From the NCBI RefSeq assembly GCF_017303295.1, contig NZ_JAFKOK010000015.1, forward strand, positions 62,001 to 126,000: a stretch of DNA of 64,000 nucleotides, written 5' to 3'. The notes under the pieces were generated by a model. That model ran no database searches and had not been told where the DNA came from. It saw nothing but the letters and a program-made list of their open reading frames with translations. Both the position numbers and the translations under genes were made by a program. Positions 8,101 through 16,788 of the stretch are shown here, in pieces. The DNA comes from Rhodobacter sp. NTK016B (GTDB taxonomy: Bacteria > Pseudomonadota > Alphaproteobacteria > Rhodobacterales > Rhodobacteraceae). The stretch's first letter is position 1. Every line of letters begins with the position of its first letter.

Positions 8101-8724
8101 ATGAGCAAGGATAGCGTTCCGGCGCCCCATAATCCCGCGCGGGAACAGGTCATCGTTCAGGCGTCTGCGCCGGGCGATACCTCTGTGTCCCCTGACCGTC
8201 TGCCCGAGGGCGCGGCGCCGGGCGACCGGGCGTTCCGGTTCAAATCCGGCTCGGTGATCCGCGCGGGCTGGCTGGCCGAGGATCTGCCGTTTCTCAACCG
8301 CTCGCTGCGCTATCTTCTGCGCGGTCAGGGCGGTGAGCTGCGGCGGGAATTCGCGCTGGAAAGCGGCGATATCGGCGTGCTGGGCGTGCTGCAATCCAAT
8401 CCGGGCGTGACACAGAACGACCTCGCGGCGTCGCTGGTGCTGAAGAAATCGGCGGTGACGCGGGTGGTTCAGCGGCTTGAGGCGCGCGGCCTGCTGACCC
8501 GCGCGCGCAGTTCCGTGGACCGCCGGGCGAATGTGCTCAACCTGACCGAGGCGGGAATGGATCTGTCGATCCGCGTGCGCGAAGCGGCGGCGGCGCGTCA
8601 TGCCGAGTGGTTCACGGGAATTAGCCCCGATGAGCGCGCGGTGTTTTTCGATGTCCTGTTCCGTCTGGTGGACCGTCTGGCTGAAACCCATTCGGGTGAT
8701 GCAACTGACGAGGACGACGATTAA
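8101..8724 (+). CDS. MarR family transcriptional regulator
   Basis: A 207-residue protein with a 55-60 residue polar N-terminal extension, then a MarR winged helix: LGVLQSNPGVTQNDLAASLV, KKSAVTRVVQRLEARGLLTR (recognition helix), then the wing RARSSVDRRANVLNLTEAG. Dimer helices flank it. MarR members near CoA-ligase or CoA-transferase genes are often repressors released by an acid or its CoA thioester. The gene diverges from the dehydratase pair, with a perfect palindrome between them, so autoregulation plus control of the leftward genes is expected. The ATG at 8101 is chosen; longer in-frame starts would include the operator. Confidence 0.9.
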   Translation: MSKDSVPAPHNPAREQVIVQASAPGDTSVSPDRLPEGAAPGDRAFRFKSGSVIRAGWLAEDLPFLNRSLRYLLRGQGGELRREFALESGDIGVLGVLQSNPGVTQNDLAASLVLKKSAVTRVVQRLEARGLLTRARSSVDRRANVLNLTEAGMDLSIRVREAAAARHAEWFTGISPDERAVFFDVLFRLVDRLAETHSGDATDEDDD

Positions 8725-8857
8725 CCACGATCTCGCATCAATGGTGTCTCGCGAGCGGTTTGTGTTCTGTCCTCGCGACCGGCATGATATTTTCCTTTGG
8801 AAATTCCCCGAGTTCAACTAAACTTGGCGGCAAGTTGACTGATGTCGGGTTGGGCCC

Positions 8858-9532
8858 ATGATTCTGCAAAATACATCTCTGGATGCGGACGTTCTGGCCG
8901 CGGTCGTGGGGCATATCGCGCGGCATGCCAATGTCTGCGCGAAGGTCATCGATACGGAGGGTCTTATCGTCGCGATAAACCGTCACGGGCTCGAATTGCT
9001 GGACAAACAGGCGCAGGATGTCTGCGGCGAAGCGTGGTCGCTGATGTGGGACGGCGACGCGGCGGAAGAGGCGGCGGGCGCGGTGGCAAGCGCTATGGAC
9101 GGGCGTCCGGCGTCGTTCACGGCGCACGCGGCAAGCGGTGGCATGCTGCGTGGCTGGCAAGTCTATGTCTATCCGCTGGAATGGCAGGACGGCGCGGTCG
9201 CCAAGGTGCTTGTCGTCTCGGCGCCCGAAACGGCAGCGCCCGAAAACTCTGCAGAGCCAGCCCTGCCGTCCCAGAGCTTCGCGGCGCAATTGAACGACGT
9301 GCTGCACACGCTGACCAATATCTCGACCATCGCGACCAGTGGCGCCAATATCCTGCGTCGCGGCGTCGGCGAGGATCGCGCGGCGGCGCTGGCCGAAGCG
9401 CTCGACGATGCGGGCACCCGCGCGGCCGAGGCGATTCAGAAACTTTCGGACCTGCTGCGGCCCCTTGACGGCGGCGCGCATCCCGGCGCGTTGCCTCAAC
9501 CGCCCTTCGGCGCCGATCTGACTTCGCATTAG
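8858..9532 (+). CDS. PAS-domain protein with a kinase-like helical pair lacking the His
   Basis: A 224-residue soluble protein. Residues about 15-115 fit a PAS fold (AKVIDTEGLIVAINRHGLEL followed by LDKQAQDVCGEAWSLMW). Residues about 145-205 form two helices, FAAQLNDVLHTLTNISTIAT onward, that resemble the dimerisation helices of some histidine kinases of the FNNLL type but lack the phospho-accepting context, and no ATPase domain follows. A small inverted repeat AACTTG-GCGG-CAAGTT (8821-8836) lies 21 nt upstream of the start. It converges on the bacteriophytochrome gene. Function unknown; it may be a sensory adaptor. Confidence 0.7.
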   Translation: MILQNTSLDADVLAAVVGHIARHANVCAKVIDTEGLIVAINRHGLELLDKQAQDVCGEAWSLMWDGDAAEEAAGAVASAMDGRPASFTAHAASGGMLRGWQVYVYPLEWQDGAVAKVLVVSAPETAAPENSAEPALPSQSFAAQLNDVLHTLTNISTIATSGANILRRGVGEDRAAALAEALDDAGTRAAEAIQKLSDLLRPLDGGAHPGALPQPPFGADLTSH

Positions 9533-9543
9533 AACGACACGAA

Positions 9544-9574
9544 AACGCCGGGACGTAGCTTGTTGCCCGGCGTT
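9544..9574. terminator. Bidirectional terminator between convergent genes
   Basis: AACGCCGGG (9544-9552) and CCCGGCGTT (9566-9574) form a perfect 9-bp stem with a 13-nt loop. It sits 12 nt after the PAS gene stop and 33 nt beyond the bphP stop on the other strand. T and A residues flank both sides. Confidence 0.75.
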
Positions 9575-9606
9575 ATCGTTTCACGGATCGGCCCCGGCGG
9601 CGCGGC

Positions 9607-12180
9607 TCAGCCGTTTTTCGCGTCGAGGTTCAGCGCGGCCAGCCCTTTCGAGAGCGACTCGATGGTGAAGGGCTTCGCGATCACCGTCGATTGCGGATAG
9701 CGCGCGAGCGAGCCGTCATTCGAGCCATAGCCACTCGCCAGCAGGAAAGGCACCTCCTGCGCGGCAAGGTATTGCGCGACCGGCAGGCTGGTCTCGGCGC
9801 CCAGATTGACGTCCAGCACCGCCAGCGACAGCGTGTTTGCCTCGGCCACGCGCAGCGCTTCGGCCACGGATCCGGCGATGTGAACCGTCTGCACGCCAAG
9901 CGTTTCGAGAATGTCGGCGGCATCCATGGCGATGATCATGTTGTCCTCGACCACCATCGCCACGCCCGACAGCGCGGGCGGTGTGAGCAGTTCTGCCGGG
10001 GCTGAGGTCGCGACCTCTGGGCTTTCGGGCAGAAGGGTGACGAACCGCTCGGGGATCGAAAAGATGGCCTCGAACCCGGTAACCGCGAAGCGGGTCTCGG
10101 CGGTGCCTTTCAGCTCGAAGGGAATCGAGCGTTCGATGATCGTCGTGCCGAACCCCCGCCGCTCGGGCGCGCGCACGGCAGGGCCGCCGGTTTCCGACCA
10201 GTGAAGCTGCGTGCGGCCATCGGGCAGCTGGGCGATGTCGAGCGACACGCGGCCCGACGGCACCGACAGCGCGCCGTATTTCACAGAGTTCGTCACCAGT
10301 TCGTGGAACACCAGCGCCACGCTGCTGAACGCTTCGGGCGCCAGCAGGATGCGCGGGCCGCTCACGATGACGCGATCATGCTCGCCTGAGATATAGGCGT
10401 CCAGTTCCTTGGTCAGCAGATCGTGGAATGCCACGGGCGACCATTCGGTGCGGGTCAACTGATCATGCGCCTGAGCCAGCGCATGGATGCGCCCGTCGAT
10501 GGCGGCGGTGAAATCCTCCATCGAGCTGGCGGTGCGGCGCGACTGGCTGACCAGCGACCGGATCAGGCCCAGCACGTTGCGCACCCGGTGATTAAGTTCG
10601 GCAATCAGCAATTCCTGCTGATCCTGCGCGCGCTTGCGCTCGGCGTTCACTTCGTCCGAGAGCTTCAGCACGACTTCAAGCAGGGTGACACGGATCGCCT
10701 CGGCGGCGCGAAGGGCGGTGACCGACCATTGTTCGGATCGGTTGCCGACATCCTGTTTCCACGTCTCGAAGCTCTTGCGCGGGGTCAGGCGCGATCCGTT
10801 GGGGCCGACTTCGACCGCCTTTTCCGGATTGCCCGCCCATTTCACCTGCCGCACCACTTCCGAGCGGAACAGCACGATGTAATCGCGTGGCGTGCGCGAG
10901 ATCGGGATCGCAAGGATCCCCGCTGCGACATCGGCATGCTCGGCCATCGAGGGCAGGCGCGCGACAAGGTTGTCAGTGGCGTAGACCCGGCTGGCCGCGG
11001 CGGTGTTGAGGAACCGCGCGATGCCTTCGAACTGCGATTGCGTCGGCACCGCGCCGCGCGTCAGATAGGTGCCGTCCGAATAGACCGCGATCCCGTCATA
11101 GCCCACGACCTTGGCGATTTCCTCGGCGATGGTGGGAAAGACCTGCTCCAGCCGTTCGCCCGAACTCAGCCGGACCATCAGCCGGTCATGCAGGCGCTGG
11201 GCGCGGCCCGATGCGTCCGACAACGCGCGCGCTTCTTGCCGTTCGATCTCATAGGCGAAGAACTGGGCCAGAAGCTCGACAGCCGTGCGGCGCTGGTAAT
11301 CGACATGGATCGGCGTGCGGTGGTGGCAGGCGAACAGGCCCCACAATTCGCCCTTTTGCAGGATCGACACCGACATCGAACCGCGCACATTCATATTGCG
11401 CAAATATTCCAGATGGATAGGCGAGACCGCGCGGCTGATCGACATCGACAGGTCGAGAGGCGTGCCTTCGGGGCTGACCTGCGGCACGATCGGCGAGACA
11501 GTATCGTCCACATCCATGATCAGCCGGATCAGGTTGCGCTTGTAAAGCTCGCGCGCCTGCCGGGGGATGTCCGAGGCCGGGAAATGCAGGCCCAGATAGG
11601 ATTCGGTATCGGCCTCGTCGCGGGCCTCGGCGATCACCGTGCCGTCGCCTTCGGGGCCAAAGCGATAGACCTTCACCCGGTCAAATCCCGTCAGCGCGCG
11701 CAATTGCTCGGCTGCGGCCTGCGCGGCGCTGAGCGTGTCGGGCTGGTTCGACACCTTGCGCAGCATGGCCGTGACCTGCGCCATCTCGTCATGGCCGTAT
11801 TCGCGTTCGGTCGGCTCGAATTCGAAGATGAAGCTGTTATCGGTCATGTGGCTGGCGATATCGAAATGCCGGCCATCGCCCAGCAGATCGATGCCAAAGG
11901 CGCGCACCACCGAGTTCTCGTGCGTGGCGGTGCCGATCATCGCGCTCAGCCGTTGCATGATGTCGCGCGGAAGCCGGTCGCCGAGGGGCCTGCCGATCAG
12001 ATCCTCGCCTTCGAGCCCCAGAATCCGGTCCACATTGGTCGAGGCATGCTGCACGATCCAGTCGGCCGAAATCGCGATCAGCGCGCCGAAGCTCTGGACA
12101 TTGCCCAGCAAGTGGATCGGCTCGCGGTCGCAATTGGTCAGGTCGACGGCGGTATCGGTGGAAATGAACCTCTCTGCCAT
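9607..12180 (-). CDS. bphP: Bacteriophytochrome HWE histidine kinase with C-terminal receiver
   Basis: An 857-residue red/far-red photoreceptor. Cys17 (TNCDREPIHLLGNVQSFG) is the expected biliverdin attachment site. The domain order is PAS (20-120), GAF with PASDIP near 201-206, PHY with PRKSF near 467-471, HWE kinase with ELNHRVRN (His531) and WSE at 661-663, and a receiver (740-855) with Asp790 as the likely phosphorylation site. HWE kinases with a fused receiver often act in stress or light responses in alphaproteobacteria. The gene starts one base after the heme oxygenase stop, so chromophore and apoprotein are made together. Bathy-type or canonical photochemistry cannot be told here. Confidence 0.96.
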   Translation of the reverse strand: MAERFISTDTAVDLTNCDREPIHLLGNVQSFGALIAISADWIVQHASTNVDRILGLEGEDLIGRPLGDRLPRDIMQRLSAMIGTATHENSVVRAFGIDLLGDGRHFDIASHMTDNSFIFEFEPTEREYGHDEMAQVTAMLRKVSNQPDTLSAAQAAAEQLRALTGFDRVKVYRFGPEGDGTVIAEARDEADTESYLGLHFPASDIPRQARELYKRNLIRLIMDVDDTVSPIVPQVSPEGTPLDLSMSISRAVSPIHLEYLRNMNVRGSMSVSILQKGELWGLFACHHRTPIHVDYQRRTAVELLAQFFAYEIERQEARALSDASGRAQRLHDRLMVRLSSGERLEQVFPTIAEEIAKVVGYDGIAVYSDGTYLTRGAVPTQSQFEGIARFLNTAAASRVYATDNLVARLPSMAEHADVAAGILAIPISRTPRDYIVLFRSEVVRQVKWAGNPEKAVEVGPNGSRLTPRKSFETWKQDVGNRSEQWSVTALRAAEAIRVTLLEVVLKLSDEVNAERKRAQDQQELLIAELNHRVRNVLGLIRSLVSQSRRTASSMEDFTAAIDGRIHALAQAHDQLTRTEWSPVAFHDLLTKELDAYISGEHDRVIVSGPRILLAPEAFSSVALVFHELVTNSVKYGALSVPSGRVSLDIAQLPDGRTQLHWSETGGPAVRAPERRGFGTTIIERSIPFELKGTAETRFAVTGFEAIFSIPERFVTLLPESPEVATSAPAELLTPPALSGVAMVVEDNMIIAMDAADILETLGVQTVHIAGSVAEALRVAEANTLSLAVLDVNLGAETSLPVAQYLAAQEVPFLLASGYGSNDGSLARYPQSTVIAKPFTIESLSKGLAALNLDAKNG

Positions 12181-12181
12181 G

Positions 12182-12763
12182 TCAGCTCGCCCGCGCCAGC
12201 GGGGACGCGTGCCCGTCCAGCATCAGGATGCTGTCTGCAGCGGCAGTGAAGATGGCAAAGGCGCGGTTGGCATCCGACAGGATGCGTTGCGCTTCGGGTG
12301 TGGTGCTGTCCATGGCCCCCATTCGGGCGCAGAACGCGCGCCACGCCGTCATGTCGGGGTCTTGTCCGAAATAGCCGGTCTGCTGATCGTCAGGCAGGCC
12401 CCGGCGCATCATCTCGGTCCCCATCTGCGAGCCGAGGACCAGATACGCAACCGCGTCGGGATGCAGAAAAGGCGCGGGCAAGGGGGCGTCGGCGGGCACA
12501 TTCGCCAGCGCCTCGTCCAGCGTGGCCATGATGCGGTGCAGGCTGGGCGTCGCCTCAGAGGCGTTGCCGTCGCAGGCGCGTCCCAGCGTGGCGAAACCGA
12601 GGCGGTGAACGCGGCAAAACGCTTTGCGACGTTCAGCGATCAGCAGGTTCAGGGGAGAGATCCGGTTGTCCAGGGCCTCATGGGCAGGCCGGGTCTGGGA
12701 TCGGAGGGCGGCACGCAGCGTCGGCGCTGCAGCATCCGCCGGTGCGGTAATAGGATCGAGCAA
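12182..12763 (-). CDS. bphO: Heme oxygenase making biliverdin for the phytochrome
   Basis: A 193-residue protein of bacterial heme-oxygenase type. LRSQTRPAHEALDNR holds the probable proximal His, and LVLGSQMGTEMMRRG is the glycine-containing distal helix. Such enzymes open heme to biliverdin IXalpha, the chromophore of bacteriophytochromes, and the bphP gene follows with a 1-nt gap. The frame has no upstream ATG; TTG at 12763 is the best start, with only a weak ribosome site. A short start of this kind may keep expression low. Confidence 0.92.
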   Translation of the reverse strand: MLDPITAPADAAAPTLRAALRSQTRPAHEALDNRISPLNLLIAERRKAFCRVHRLGFATLGRACDGNASEATPSLHRIMATLDEALANVPADAPLPAPFLHPDAVAYLVLGSQMGTEMMRRGLPDDQQTGYFGQDPDMTAWRAFCARMGAMDSTTPEAQRILSDANRAFAIFTAAADSILMLDGHASPLARAS

Positions 12764-12818
12764 ACTGTATCGCCATCGTTTCTAAAATGGTCATCAGGCA
12801 GTTCTGATAACGGTAAAG

Positions 12819-12843
12819 AACGCATAAACGCCGGTTCGGTTCC
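12819..12843 (-). promoter_or_regulatory. EcfG-type (general stress) promoter ahead of bphO-bphP
   Basis: On the minus strand GGAAC (12843-12839), a 16-nt spacer and CGTT (12822-12819) match the sigma-EcfG consensus of alphaproteobacteria (GGAAC-N16/17-CGTT). It ends 55 nt before the bphO start codon. It would place phytochrome synthesis under the general stress response. Assignment rests on the motif and position only. Confidence 0.6.
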
Positions 12844-12850
12844 CTGACGA

Positions 12851-12873
12851 AACCGAAAACTCCAAAATCGGTT
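12851..12873 (-). terminator. Weak hairpin after the mutarotase gene
   Basis: AACCGA and TCGGTT form a 6-bp stem with an 11-nt loop, 20 nt beyond the stop of the mutarotase gene. There is no U-run. It separates that gene from the bphO promoter and may act as a terminator. Confidence 0.35.
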
Positions 12874-12893
12874 AACGCGCGTATTTTCGCCAG

Positions 12894-13778
12894 TCAGCTC
12901 GCCTCGACCGCAACGCGCAGGATCTGCCGATAGGGCCGGTCCGGGCTTGCCATGATCGACGGGAAAGCGGGGATATTCACCGCGTTCGGATAGCCCGAAG
13001 GTTCAAGGCACAACCCCGCGCGCGGTGCGAACGGCGCGCCCAGCCCGTGGCCGGAATACAGCTGCGCGCCGGGCTGGTCGGACCACAGGCGCAGCCGCAA
13101 TCCATCGCCGTTCAGGTCGGCGACGGGCATGTCGGGATCGCGAGCTTCGTCGAACAGCAGGAAATCGTCGGCCTCTCGGGGCATGGCGGCACCCGTGCGC
13201 AAATCGAGTGTCCCGGCGGGTAGGATCGCGCCCGTCATGATGCCCGCGCCGTCGCGTTCCAGCCGCCGATCCGCCTGAATGCGGGCCATGGGCGCGGGGC
13301 CGAGCCGGTAATAATTGTGCTGCGCCAGCGAGATCGGCGTTTCGCAATCGGGCTGCGCCTGCATGTCATAGGTCAGCGTGGTAGCCGCGAGCGTCACGGT
13401 CACGGAAATATCGACCGTTCCGGGGAACCCCATCTCGCCTGCGGGCGAGCGATAGGACCAGCGCGCGCGCCGTTCGCCATCGGCCTCGAGCCGCCAATCC
13501 ACCGCCCACAGCCCGCCCGGCCCGCCATGCAGCTGATGCTTTCCGTCATTGGCGACCAGCCGGTGCCCGCCATAGGCCGCGTCGCCGATCCGGTTCGCCA
13601 CCCGGCCCACGATGGCGCCCAGAAAATACGGGTCGCGGCGATAGTCGTCGGGGTCGCTATGGCCAAGGATCACCGAGCGCGGACCTTTGTCGGACGGGAT
13701 CACCCAATCCTGCGTGCGCGCGCCATAGGACAGAAGCGACACGCGGGTCTCGCCATCCTGAAGCTGCACGATGTCCAT
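12894..13778 (-). CDS. Aldose 1-epimerase (mutarotase) family protein
   Basis: A 294-residue GalM-fold protein that would interconvert alpha and beta anomers of a sugar. The signatures are RVANRIGDAAYGGHRLVAND, HQLHGGPGGLWAVDW, the catalytic-His region SLAQHNYYRLG, and GLCLEPSGYPNAVN with the catalytic Glu. The start is the ATG at 13778, 6 nt after an AGGAGCAG site; the frame extends further upstream but without family similarity. It diverges from the amidohydrolase gene with a 262-nt gap. Its sugar substrate is not known. Confidence 0.92.
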   Translation of the reverse strand: MDIVQLQDGETRVSLLSYGARTQDWVIPSDKGPRSVILGHSDPDDYRRDPYFLGAIVGRVANRIGDAAYGGHRLVANDGKHQLHGGPGGLWAVDWRLEADGERRARWSYRSPAGEMGFPGTVDISVTVTLAATTLTYDMQAQPDCETPISLAQHNYYRLGPAPMARIQADRRLERDGAGIMTGAILPAGTLDLRTGAAMPREADDFLLFDEARDPDMPVADLNGDGLRLRLWSDQPGAQLYSGHGLGAPFAPRAGLCLEPSGYPNAVNIPAFPSIMASPDRPYRQILRVAVEAS

Positions 13779-13981
13779 GATCTGCTCCTGCCTTTGTCCG
13801 GGGTCGCCCGCCGCGCCTCTTGTCGCGCAGCCATGCGCGAAAGGCCAGAGGTCGGGGCGGCAGGCGGCTGACCGCCGCTCGCCCGCCCTTAGGTTTCGCC
13901 GATGCCCAATTTCGCCGCGTTCCCGCGCGGGGCTGCGCAACACGGGGGCGGGGCGCCTTGGGGCAAGACGGGATCGTTGCA

Positions 13982-13993
13982 ATTTGATCAAAT
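13982..13993. promoter_or_regulatory. Palindrome in the divergent region upstream of the amidohydrolase gene
   Basis: ATTTGATCAAAT is a perfect 12-bp palindrome, 48 nt before the amidohydrolase start and inside an AT-rich patch of otherwise GC-rich DNA. It could be an operator or lie in the promoter. No regulator gene is adjacent. Confidence 0.4.
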
Positions 13994-14040
13994 AATTGCT
14001 CAAGTGAGTCTTATCGGCACAGTTCGCAAGACGGGGAACC

Positions 14041-15702
14041 ATGGGTCTGGCAACATTGATCGTGATTAACGGGCGGGTCCTGACCATGGACGATACCCAA
14101 CCACGCGCCGAGGCCGTTGCGCTTCAGTCAGAGCGCATCCTTGCCCTGGGCGACAATGCCACGATCCAGGAGTTGGCCGGGCCGGGCTGCCGGATCATCG
14201 ACGCGCAGGGCGCCACCGTGCTGCCCGGCTTCATCGAAAGCCACCTGCATCTGTTCATGGGCGGCAACGAGCTGGCGCATTTGCAATTGCTGGGTGTGCA
14301 TGGACCCGAGGCGCTGGCCAAGGCGCTGAAAGACTATGCCGCCGCTCATCCCGATGCGCCGATGCTGCTGGGGCAGGGCTGCGATTACGGCATCTATGAC
14401 CGCTCGCTTACCCGTCAGGACATCGACGCGATCATCGCCGACCGGCCCGTCCTGTTCACGGCGCCCGACCACCACACCGCCTGGGCCAATACCAAGGCGC
14501 TGGAATTGGCGGGCATCCTGCACGGTCGCGACTTGCCCACCGGCAACGAGATCGTCATGGCCGAGGATGGCACGGCGACGGGCGAGCTGCGCGAGTTCAA
14601 GGCGTTCGAGCCGGTGCTTCAGCTGACCGGGCAGGACCGCATCAATGCGGGCATCGCCACCGGGGAAGAGCCCGTGCCGCTGCCCACGCATGACGAGCTT
14701 TTGGCCGATCTCGAACCGATGGAACGCGGGCTCCAGTATTGCGCGCGCCACGGCTTTACGTCGCTCGTGAACATGGACGGGAACCGCTACACGCTGCTGG
14801 TTCTGTCCGAACTGCGCCGTCAGGGGCGTCTGACCGCCCGCGTGCGCGTGCCCTTCCACTATCGCCCGCATCGCGAGGTCGCGGATCTGGCGGGCGCAAC
14901 CACGTTGTCGGCCGAGTTCAACGACGACTGGCTGGCCTCGGGCTTTGTCAAGCTGTTCATGGACGGCGTGATCGACAGCGAAACGGCAGTCTGTCTGGAG
15001 GATTACCCCGAGACGCCCGGCTGGAAGGGCGATCCGCTGCACAGCGCCGAGCGGTTTTCCGAGATCGCCATCGAAGCCGACCGCCGCGGACTGCAGATTG
15101 CCGTTCACGCCATCGGCGACGGCGCGGTGCGGCGCGTGCTCGATGGCTATGAGGCCGCGCGCAAGGCCAACGGTCCGCGCGATTCCCGCCACCGGATCGA
15201 GCATATCGAGCTTATTCACCGCGATGACGTGCCCCGGCTGGCCGAACTGGGCGTCGTCGCCTCGATCCAGCCCTCGCACCCGCCCGGCAGTCTGGATTTT
15301 CCGATCTTCCCGACCATGGACAAGATCCCGCGCCATCGTTGGAAAGACGCCTATCTGGCGCGTGACCTTGCCGATGCGGGCGCGCATCTGACCTTTGCCT
15401 CGGACTGGCCGGTCGCCGACATCAACCCGCTGCGCTCGATTCAGGCGGCGATCACCCGCCCGGTCTATGACGAAGGCGCAACCGACCAGTCCGTCACGCT
15501 GATGGAGGCGCTCAAAGCCTATACGATCGGTGGGGCGTGGACCGAGCATGCCGAGGACCGCAAGGGCATGCTCAAACCCGGCTATCTGGGCGATCTGGTC
15601 ATCCTGTCGGGCGATATCGAAACGACCGAGCCTGAGCGTATCGGTGCCATGAACGTCGCCACGACCATTTGCGGCGGTCGCGTCGTCTGGGAGGCCGCAT
15701 GA
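14041..15702 (+). CDS. YtcJ-type amidohydrolase
   Basis: A 553-residue metal-dependent hydrolase of amidohydrolase family 3. The N-terminal [20 protein letters not shown] and [18 protein letters not shown] (HxH metal motif), the [17 protein letters not shown] block, [30 protein letters not shown] and [13 protein letters not shown] follow the family order. These enzymes cleave amide or related C-N bonds. The stop overlaps the ATG of the next gene, an ABC ATPase (ATGA). Being first in an operon with a polyamine-type importer, it may hydrolyse an imported amide or N-acylated amine; this is inferred. Confidence 0.93.
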   Translation: MGLATLIVINGRVLTMDDTQPRAEAVALQSERILALGDNATIQELAGPGCRIIDAQGATVLPGFIESHLHLFMGGNELAHLQLLGVHGPEALAKALKDYAAAHPDAPMLLGQGCDYGIYDRSLTRQDIDAIIADRPVLFTAPDHHTAWANTKALELAGILHGRDLPTGNEIVMAEDGTATGELREFKAFEPVLQLTGQDRINAGIATGEEPVPLPTHDELLADLEPMERGLQYCARHGFTSLVNMDGNRYTLLVLSELRRQGRLTARVRVPFHYRPHREVADLAGATTLSAEFNDDWLASGFVKLFMDGVIDSETAVCLEDYPETPGWKGDPLHSAERFSEIAIEADRRGLQIAVHAIGDGAVRRVLDGYEAARKANGPRDSRHRIEHIELIHRDDVPRLAELGVVASIQPSHPPGSLDFPIFPTMDKIPRHRWKDAYLARDLADAGAHLTFASDWPVADINPLRSIQAAITRPVYDEGATDQSVTLMEALKAYTIGGAWTEHAEDRKGMLKPGYLGDLVILSGDIETTEPERIGAMNVATTICGGRVVWEAA

Positions 15703-16784
15703 GCGTCGAGATCGAAATCACCGGATTGGGCAAGATCTTCGGTCAGGGCGCGGCTGCGTTTCGCGCGCTGTCGGACATCAATCTGAGCATTGGCACCGGG
15801 GAATTCTTTACCCTTCTGGGCCCCTCGGGCTGCGGCAAGACCACGCTTCTGCGCGTCATCGCCGGGTTCGAGTCGCCCAGCATGGGCAGCCTGAAGATCA
15901 ACGGCGACGAGGTCGCGGCAAAGGGGCCGAATGCGCGGCCCGTCAACACCGTGTTCCAGAACTACGCGCTGTTTCCGCATATGAGCGTGGCGCAGAATAT
16001 TGGCTTTGGTCTTAAGATGCTGGGGAAACCCAAGGCCGAGATCGACAGCACCGTGGCCGAGATGCTGCGTCTGGTGCGGATGGAGGCGATGGCGGATCGC
16101 AAACCCTCGGAGATCTCGGGCGGCCAGCAACAGCGCGTGGCGCTGGCCCGCGCGCTGGCGCCGCGCCCGCGCGTGTTGTTGCTTGACGAGCCGCTCAGCG
16201 CGCTGGACCTGAAGCTGCGCAAGGAGATGCAGAGCGAGCTCAAACGCCTGCAGGGCGAGACGGGGATCACATTCGTCTTCGTCACGCATGATCAGGAAGA
16301 GGCGCTGACGATGTCCGACCGCATCGCGGTGATGAGCGCCGGGCGCATCCTGCAATGCGGCACACCGCACGACATCTACCACGCACCGACCGACCGCTTC
16401 GTTGCGGATTTCATCGGCGACACCAATTTCCTGACCGTGCCCGTTGCGGCGCTCGACGATCAGGGTGCGACGGTCACGCTGCCCGGCGGCGCGCAGGCCG
16501 CGGCGCGGCTGCCCGAGGGAATGCGCCCCGTCACCGGCGAAGAGGTCACCGCCGTGATCCGCCCTGAACAGGCGACACTGGCCGAGCCGGGCGCGGGCGA
16601 TATGGATGGCGTGGTCGAGACCAGCACCTTCTTTGGCACCGATACCCATATCCATCTGAAACTGGCGGATGGTCAGGGCTTCGTGCTGCGGCGTCAGAAC
16701 ACCGCCGATCTGGCCGCGCCCGATCCCGGCAGCACGCTGGGCATCGCGCTGGGCGCGGGCACGCTGCGCATCCTGAAGGACTGA
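15699..16784 (+). CDS. potA: Polyamine-type ABC transporter ATPase (PotA/PotG-like)
   Basis: A 361-residue ABC ATPase with Walker [10 protein letters not shown], the Q-loop [11 protein letters not shown], signature SGGQQQR, Walker [13 protein letters not shown] and switch His in [10 protein letters not shown]. The C-terminal 110 residues form a TOBE-type domain ([20 protein letters not shown]). It matches PotA/PotG of spermidine-putrescine importers. It starts inside the amidohydrolase stop and is followed 4 nt later by the first permease. Confidence 0.93.
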   Translation: MSVEIEITGLGKIFGQGAAAFRALSDINLSIGTGEFFTLLGPSGCGKTTLLRVIAGFESPSMGSLKINGDEVAAKGPNARPVNTVFQNYALFPHMSVAQNIGFGLKMLGKPKAEIDSTVAEMLRLVRMEAMADRKPSEISGGQQQRVALARALAPRPRVLLLDEPLSALDLKLRKEMQSELKRLQGETGITFVFVTHDQEEALTMSDRIAVMSAGRILQCGTPHDIYHAPTDRFVADFIGDTNFLTVPVAALDDQGATVTLPGGAQAAARLPEGMRPVTGEEVTAVIRPEQATLAEPGAGDMDGVVETSTFFGTDTHIHLKLADGQGFVLRRQNTADLAAPDPGSTLGIALGAGTLRILKD

Positions 16785-16788
16785 CGCC

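Noticed and set aside
10423-12249. A 608-codon frame on the plus strand opposite bphP
   Set aside because: It is the antisense shadow of a clear multidomain kinase; its protein is Arg/His-rich with no motifs. GC-rich codon bias makes such frames.
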